This document shows positions 59,883 through 64,000 of a stretch of 64,000 nucleotides of DNA, piece after piece. Below the pieces are notes generated by a model. That model did no database searches and was not told the origin of the DNA. It was given only the letters and a program-made list of their open reading frames with translations. This DNA comes from Chitinophagaceae bacterium (lineage in GTDB: Bacteria > Bacteroidota > Bacteroidia > Chitinophagales > Chitinophagaceae). Within the stretch, counting starts at the first letter, position 1; each line of letters opens with the position of its first letter. A program made the translations under genes and the position numbers. The stretch spans positions 372,001 to 436,000 of the forward strand of contig JADKAM010000001.1 of NCBI GenBank assembly GCA_016715365.1, given 5' to 3'.

Positions 59883-60524
59883 ATGGATATCTCAATTTAT
59901 TTTGAAGAAGCGGCGCAGGTTTCTGTTGCCTTTGTGATCGGTGCCATTATAGGCCTGGAAAGGGAATTCCGCAGTAAACCTGCCGGTTTCAGAACCATGA
60001 TACTGATTTGTGTGGGCTCCTGCCTCTATACCATCATATCAAAAGAAACAGGGGCAGATAATGCAGACAGGATTGCCAGTAATATTGTAACCGGTATTGG
60101 TTTTATTGGTGCCGGTGTTATTTTTAAAGAAGGGATCACCGTAAACGGTTTAACCACCGCTGCCCTCATTTGGGTTACTGCCGCATTGGGCATGTCTATT
60201 GGTTATCACAATTATCCCCTGGCCATTTTAGTATCGGCCATGGTAGTAATTACTTTATTTGTGCTGGAACCTGTACACCGGATCATCAACAGGTTTCATA
60301 AGGTTAAAGATTATAAAATAAGAACCGTTCATTTGGGAAACAGTTTCATAACCGATTTTGAAGTTTTTTTTAAATACCATGGCCTTAGTTACCGGTGCAT
60401 GAAGTTTGCAAAAGATAACAATGATGCCATTTATGTTTACAGAATAAGCTCACCCAACAGAAACTATGATTTGGTAAGCCAGTTTTTACTGAATCATAAA
60501 GAAGTAAAAAGTTTTGAAATGTAA
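59883..60524 (+). CDS. MgtC/SapB family membrane protein
   Basis: 213 residues. The MgtC pattern is clear: VAFVIGAIIGLEREFRSKPAGFRTMILICVGSCLY, DNADRIASNIVTGIGFIGAGVIFKEG and NGLTTAALIWVTAALGMSIG, giving four or five membrane helices in the first 145 residues. A soluble C-terminal domain (TVHLGNSFITDFEVFFKYHG) follows. MgtC-type proteins affect growth at low magnesium and, in pathogens, ATP synthase activity; the function here is not certain. It is divergent from the kinase gene. Confidence 0.93.
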   Translation: MDISIYFEEAAQVSVAFVIGAIIGLEREFRSKPAGFRTMILICVGSCLYTIISKETGADNADRIASNIVTGIGFIGAGVIFKEGITVNGLTTAALIWVTAALGMSIGYHNYPLAILVSAMVVITLFVLEPVHRIINRFHKVKDYKIRTVHLGNSFITDFEVFFKYHGLSYRCMKFAKDNNDAIYVYRISSPNRNYDLVSQFLLNHKEVKSFEM

Positions 60525-60561
60525 ATAAATTATTGTTTCGGTAGCAAATACATTTAAATAC

Positions 60562-62541
60562 TTATTGTTCATAAGTAATTAAAACGGTAATAGGCTTTGC
60601 ACCAATGTTGGCGCTGTTGCCCGCTTTGTTAATTATTGAAACGCCGTTAAACTGTACCTGTATATTATATTCGTATCCGGCAGCGTCCTGGTATCCCGGA
60701 GGTATTTTTGACGTGCCTCCATAAGTCAGCAGTACATCTATTCCTAAAATTTTACTATCTGTAATGCCCCCACCAAACGGATAATTAGCAAAGCCATCCA
60801 CAGCAGGCCCTGCAGCAATGATCATTTTTTTCATTTTTATGGCTGGTGCACCACTGGCCTGTGTACCCAACCGTGCAAAGTCACGGATGTTTACAGCGGC
60901 ATTAAGGTTCATACTGTCGGCAGCAAAATCCCCATATATTAGTGCGTTATCTTTATCCGCATTGCTGTTTTCAATAAATAATTTATTGCTTACATTTAAA
61001 TTGCCCCCAGCATTGTTGCCTATAAAAATATTATTTGCCCCACTTGTAACACCAGTGCCGGCACTGTACCCAATGCCAATATTGTCCGATGCATTAACGT
61101 TGTACAAACTAAAGCCACCAATGCCTATATTTTTACTGCCGGAAACATTATTGAATAAAGCCGCATAACCAAAAGTAGAATTGGAAGCCCCTGATTGCAA
61201 TCTGTTTAAACTAAAGGCACCAATGCTTACTGTTTCGGCACCTGTAATACCTAATGGATTTGTAGAATTACCAATACCAGACTCGTAGCCAATAAAAGTA
61301 TTGTAGTTTGCATTGTTAAACCTGCCTGCCCTTGTACCAATAGCAATACTTCCGGTATCAGGGCTGTTATTAAAAGTACTACTTCCACTTAATGCAAACC
61401 TGCCAATAGCAACACAGCTTAATGCAGTGTCTTTATATTCCATGGTACCAACACCAAGCGTATTGTTTTCTCCTCCATCCATTATTAACTTAAGTGTTCT
61501 AAAACCAATAGCACTGTTTAAAGTACTTCGGGTAGCATATTGCATGGCTTCGCCACCAGCTACAGTATTCCAAACTCCAACAATATCTCTTTCTAAAGCC
61601 GATGTACCAACAGCCACATTATATGAATCTCCGTTTCTTTTATGATAGGCCAAAGCATTCTGGCCAACAGCAGTATTGCGTGATGAAGAATCATTAAAGC
61701 GCAATGCACTTACTCCTATTGCCACATTATTTTTACCGGTTACATTATCTGCCATACTATATCCACCAACAGAAGTGTTTAAACTACTGACTGTTGGATC
61801 TGTGTTGCCGGTTGCTGCATTTTGAGATGCAAATCCAATGGCTGTATTAAAGCTGTATAAAGATCGCCCATCAAGATTTTTTAAAGATTGATAGCCAACT
61901 GCCGTATTACCAAAACTTCTTATCGCATTGCCCATAGCACTATCGCCAATGGCAATATTTTGAGATGAGGTATTTGTTGCTGACAAAGCATTTCTGCCCA
62001 TCGTTACATTGCTATATCCGGTAGTTAGTGACTTGCCGGCACCAAAACCAAATACCGTATTTGCAGTACCCGCAGTGTTAGTTATTATCTTTAACGCTTC
62101 GTATCCTAAAGCCGTATTTTGGCTGGCGCTGTCAATAATACCCGATGCAATATTTCTTATTCTAAAACGCAATGCCGTATCGTTTGTAGTACCCAAAAAT
62201 GTTTGTGATGTAGCGTTACTGTTACCTGTAAGTTTCCAGGCGGTGGTATCAGTTGCGTAATTACCGCTAGCTATCCAAATCCAACTGCTTCCATTATAAT
62301 AACTAAAGCCTACTGTATCTGGTGCATTTACAAAAACAATCAAACCGGTTGCGGGTAAACCGATAGCATTGCGCTCTGTCTTATTCATCCTTGGAATAAG
62401 CATGCCTTTGGCCGTACTTTTCACATCCAGAATACTGCTGGCATTGGCCGTGCTGCCATCGGTATTAATGGCTAAAGATTGGGCATTGGCATTGCTGAAA
62501 AATAAAACGCTGAAAAAAACAAAGAATAAACTTTTCATCAT
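60562..62541 (-). CDS. YadA-head-like repeat protein, second paralogue
   Basis: 659 residues. Signal peptide MMKSLFFVFFSVLFFSNANAQ, then a domain with ANASSILDVKSTAKGMLIPRM and GFSYYNGSSWIWI that matches the start of the 1238-residue protein. A repeat region with NTAVG/NVAIG/NIAIG words follows (about 140-530), then a distinct C-terminal domain (KMKKMIIAAGPAVDGFANYPF, YEYNIQVQFNGVSIINK). The repeats are longer and more varied than in the larger paralogue. It is divergent from a PAS-LuxR regulator, with a perfect palindrome between. Confidence 0.87.
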   Translation of the reverse strand: MMKSLFFVFFSVLFFSNANAQSLAINTDGSTANASSILDVKSTAKGMLIPRMNKTERNAIGLPATGLIVFVNAPDTVGFSYYNGSSWIWIASGNYATDTTAWKLTGNSNATSQTFLGTTNDTALRFRIRNIASGIIDSASQNTALGYEALKIITNTAGTANTVFGFGAGKSLTTGYSNVTMGRNALSATNTSSQNIAIGDSAMGNAIRSFGNTAVGYQSLKNLDGRSLYSFNTAIGFASQNAATGNTDPTVSSLNTSVGGYSMADNVTGKNNVAIGVSALRFNDSSSRNTAVGQNALAYHKRNGDSYNVAVGTSALERDIVGVWNTVAGGEAMQYATRSTLNSAIGFRTLKLIMDGGENNTLGVGTMEYKDTALSCVAIGRFALSGSSTFNNSPDTGSIAIGTRAGRFNNANYNTFIGYESGIGNSTNPLGITGAETVSIGAFSLNRLQSGASNSTFGYAALFNNVSGSKNIGIGGFSLYNVNASDNIGIGYSAGTGVTSGANNIFIGNNAGGNLNVSNKLFIENSNADKDNALIYGDFAADSMNLNAAVNIRDFARLGTQASGAPAIKMKKMIIAAGPAVDGFANYPFGGGITDSKILGIDVLLTYGGTSKIPPGYQDAAGYEYNIQVQFNGVSIINKAGNSANIGAKPITVLITYEQ

Positions 62542-62596
62542 AAAATAATCGGATTTAATTTTTGTTTAAAAATATGCTTATAGCCAGATGCGGGAT

Positions 62597-62614
62597 ATAC
62601 CAGATATCTGGTAT
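62597..62614. promoter_or_regulatory. Perfect 18-bp palindrome between YadA-like gene and LuxR regulator
   Basis: ATACCAGATATCTGGTAT is fully symmetric. On the minus strand a -7-like box (CATATTTT or TATTTTTA) starts 21 or 23 bases past the 16-bp core, close to the 22-base spacing of the other operators. It differs from them in its half-site (ATACC), so it may be read by the regulator at 62669. Confidence 0.6.
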
Positions 62615-62668
62615 TTTCTTTACTTTGCGCTGCGTAGCGATTTACCTTTTGAAAGCTAAAAACACAGC

Positions 62669-63454
62669 ATGGAAATAAAACCAGTTTTACCCGAAGAGTT
62701 TACCAATAAGATGTTGCGGGATGCAGATATGGTAAAAGTGGATTATGAAGCCTATTTTAAACCCTATATTCAGCAGGCTGTTACTTTTGCTGTTGGGCCT
62801 TATTTTTGGTTTATACCCGACCAGGCTACCATGACCATTGTAGCTGCCAGCGAAAACGCCAGGCAGCTTTCTCCCTACACCGCTGCGGAATGGGTGGGGC
62901 AGGATGCCGGTTTTTGGGCAAATAATATTCATCCCGATGACCGGTATTATGTTTTATCAGCTTCGTTGTTATCTGCCGAAATCAATGAAAGTTACGAAAG
63001 GGAAAGAAGCGATAAAATAAGGATAAACATTTACTGCCGCATGCTGGATGCAGAAAGTAAACACAGGTGGGTGCTTATACAGTTTCCCAACCGCTACTTT
63101 AACGATGAAAACCGCATTGCAAGCACCTGGATAATGATTACAGACCTGGGGCATTTAAAAAGCAATATTACCCACATGATGACGATGATTGATACCAGTA
63201 ATAACGAAAACCAATATTTTTCGGTATCGGTACCAACCAAAGAAAGAAACCCCTTACCCCTGCCGCATATAACAAAAAGGGAGCAGGAAATATTGCAGTT
63301 AATGGCCAGGGGATTAAACAGTCCCGAAATAGCAAAAGTGCTGTTTATTTCTCAACATACTGTGGAGCAACACAAGCGAAACCTGAGGGATAAAACTGAT
63401 TCAAGAACATCGGCAGAACTAATGGCTTTTGTTTGCAGGAATAATTTATTTTAA
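62669..63454 (+). CDS. PAS-LuxR transcription regulator
   Basis: 261 residues. A PAS-like domain spans about 40-160 (FAVGPYFWFIPDQATMTIV, GQDAGFWANNIHPDDRYYVL, CRMLDAESKHRWVLIQFPN). The C-terminal LuxR domain is ITKREQEILQLMARGLNSPEIAKVLFI with SQHTVEQHKRNLRDKT. There is no receiver domain, so it is likely to sense a ligand or redox state directly. It is divergent from the second YadA-like gene and is its best candidate regulator. Confidence 0.9.
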   Translation: MEIKPVLPEEFTNKMLRDADMVKVDYEAYFKPYIQQAVTFAVGPYFWFIPDQATMTIVAASENARQLSPYTAAEWVGQDAGFWANNIHPDDRYYVLSASLLSAEINESYERERSDKIRINIYCRMLDAESKHRWVLIQFPNRYFNDENRIASTWIMITDLGHLKSNITHMMTMIDTSNNENQYFSVSVPTKERNPLPLPHITKREQEILQLMARGLNSPEIAKVLFISQHTVEQHKRNLRDKTDSRTSAELMAFVCRNNLF

Positions 63455-63505
63455 TAAGAGATTGGTTAAAAATTTCGAAGTATAATCATCATAAAAAACA
63501 ACATC

Positions 63506-64000
63506 ATGTCTTCTATATTATTTGAAATTAAAAATGCGGTTGCTTACATCACCTTAAACCGTCCTGAAAAATTCAATTCCTTTAACCGTGAGATGGCCCT
63601 GCTGATGCAGGCAAAACTGGATGAAGCTGCATCGCTTCATGAAGTACGTGCCGTGTACATTACCGGTGCCGGCAAAGCTTTTTGTGCCGGACAGGATATT
63701 TCGGAACTGGTTGGTGATGAAAAAATTGAGATTGCACAAATTCTTGCGGAACATTATAACCCTATTGTACAAAAAATAAGGAAGATGCCAAAGCCGGTTG
63801 TAGCAGCCATTAACGGAGTTGCTGCTGGTGCTGGCGCCAACATTGGATTATGTTGCGATGTGGTGGTTGCAGCTTCTGCTGCGTCATTCATTCAGGCTTT
63901 CAGCAAAATTGGTTTGATACCTGATAGTGGAGGAACCTTTACATTACCCCGTTTAATTGGCTGGCAAAAAGCAAGTGCCCTGATGATGACCGGCGACAAG
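63506..64000 (+). CDS. paaG: Enoyl-CoA hydratase/isomerase family, probable PaaG (3' end outside window)
   Basis: The first 165 codons are in the window. MSSILFEIKNAVAYITLNRP and the crotonase motifs GAGKAFCAGQDISEL, AAINGVAAGAGANIGLCCDVVVA and FSKIGLIPDSGGTFTLPRLIG are seen. Asp in PDSGGT is the residue typical of PaaG, which isomerises the epoxide of phenylacetyl-CoA to an oxepin. Other crotonases usually have Glu there. The paa genes in this window support this reading. No PaaR-type palindrome is seen in its 51-base upstream gap. Confidence 0.85.
   Translation, partial: MSSILFEIKNAVAYITLNRPEKFNSFNREMALLMQAKLDEAASLHEVRAVYITGAGKAFCAGQDISELVGDEKIEIAQILAEHYNPIVQKIRKMPKPVVAAINGVAAGAGANIGLCCDVVVAASAASFIQAFSKIGLIPDSGGTFTLPRLIGWQKASALMMTGDK

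Noticed and set aside
1..64000. CRISPR arrays, tRNA and rRNA genes, insertion sequences
   Set aside because: No regularly spaced repeats, cloverleaf-like segments or transposase genes were recognised in any gap.

Overview
The window looks like chromosomal DNA of a Bacteroidota bacterium, most likely a Chitinophagaceae-type member (inference, no marker-gene search was possible). Supporting signs are the low-to-medium G+C, lack of Shine-Dalgarno sequences, -7 promoter boxes of the TAnnTTTG type, a type IX secretion (T9SS) C-terminal sorting domain, the small 30S protein bTHX next to HU, split metH, an ECF sigma factor followed by a beta-barrel protein, and many NarL/LuxR-type two-component systems. 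I saw no rRNA, tRNA, insertion sequence or CRISPR array.

Layout. 1-2035: a frameshifted LytTR response regulator, a small secreted protein and an 18-bp tandem repeat. 2036-6224: methionine synthase split over two genes, with a GxxExxY gene between inverted repeats in the gap. 6228-14673: housekeeping and membrane genes (RDD, DUF3137, exonuclease III, HU, bTHX, PdxH, ECF sigma plus barrel protein). 14748-23152: pyrH, a methyltransferase, a NarL-type two-component pair with two candidate operators, and tsf-rpsB-rpsI-rplM. 23398-24920: a T9SS-exported LamG protein and a HTH-only LuxR protein. 26048-31742: a propeller sensor kinase, a clostripain/caspase-like peptidase, a DHp-like protein lacking its histidine, and a NarL regulator. 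31827-38389: amidohydrolase, kinase-fold-like protein, ligA, HNH protein, DUF2461. 38791-50332: phenylacetate degradation (tetR-paaE and paaA-lipoprotein-paaBCD), split by a Ser/Thr kinase, PP2C and FHA-protease cluster. 50338-62541: secreted proteins including two YadA-head-like repeat proteins, and a HisKA_2/NarL pair. 62669-64000: a PAS-LuxR regulator and the start of paaG.

How the genes work together. The phenylacetate genes form one regulon: almost the same 18-bp palindrome (AACTAAY-N4-RTTAGTT) lies at the promoters of tetR-paaE and of paaABCD, so the TetR protein is probably a PaaR-type repressor. The two NarL-type two-component systems each appear to own a palindromic operator. At six promoters the 16-bp operator ends exactly 22 nt before a -7-like box. 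Four are TCACC-N6-GGTGA sites in front of a YadA-like protein, a small lipoprotein, a secreted protein and the sensor/regulator operon itself; two are TACCCT-N4-AGGGTA-like sites in front of the other regulator and of an uncharacterised gene. This fixed geometry is the clearest undescribed structure I found.
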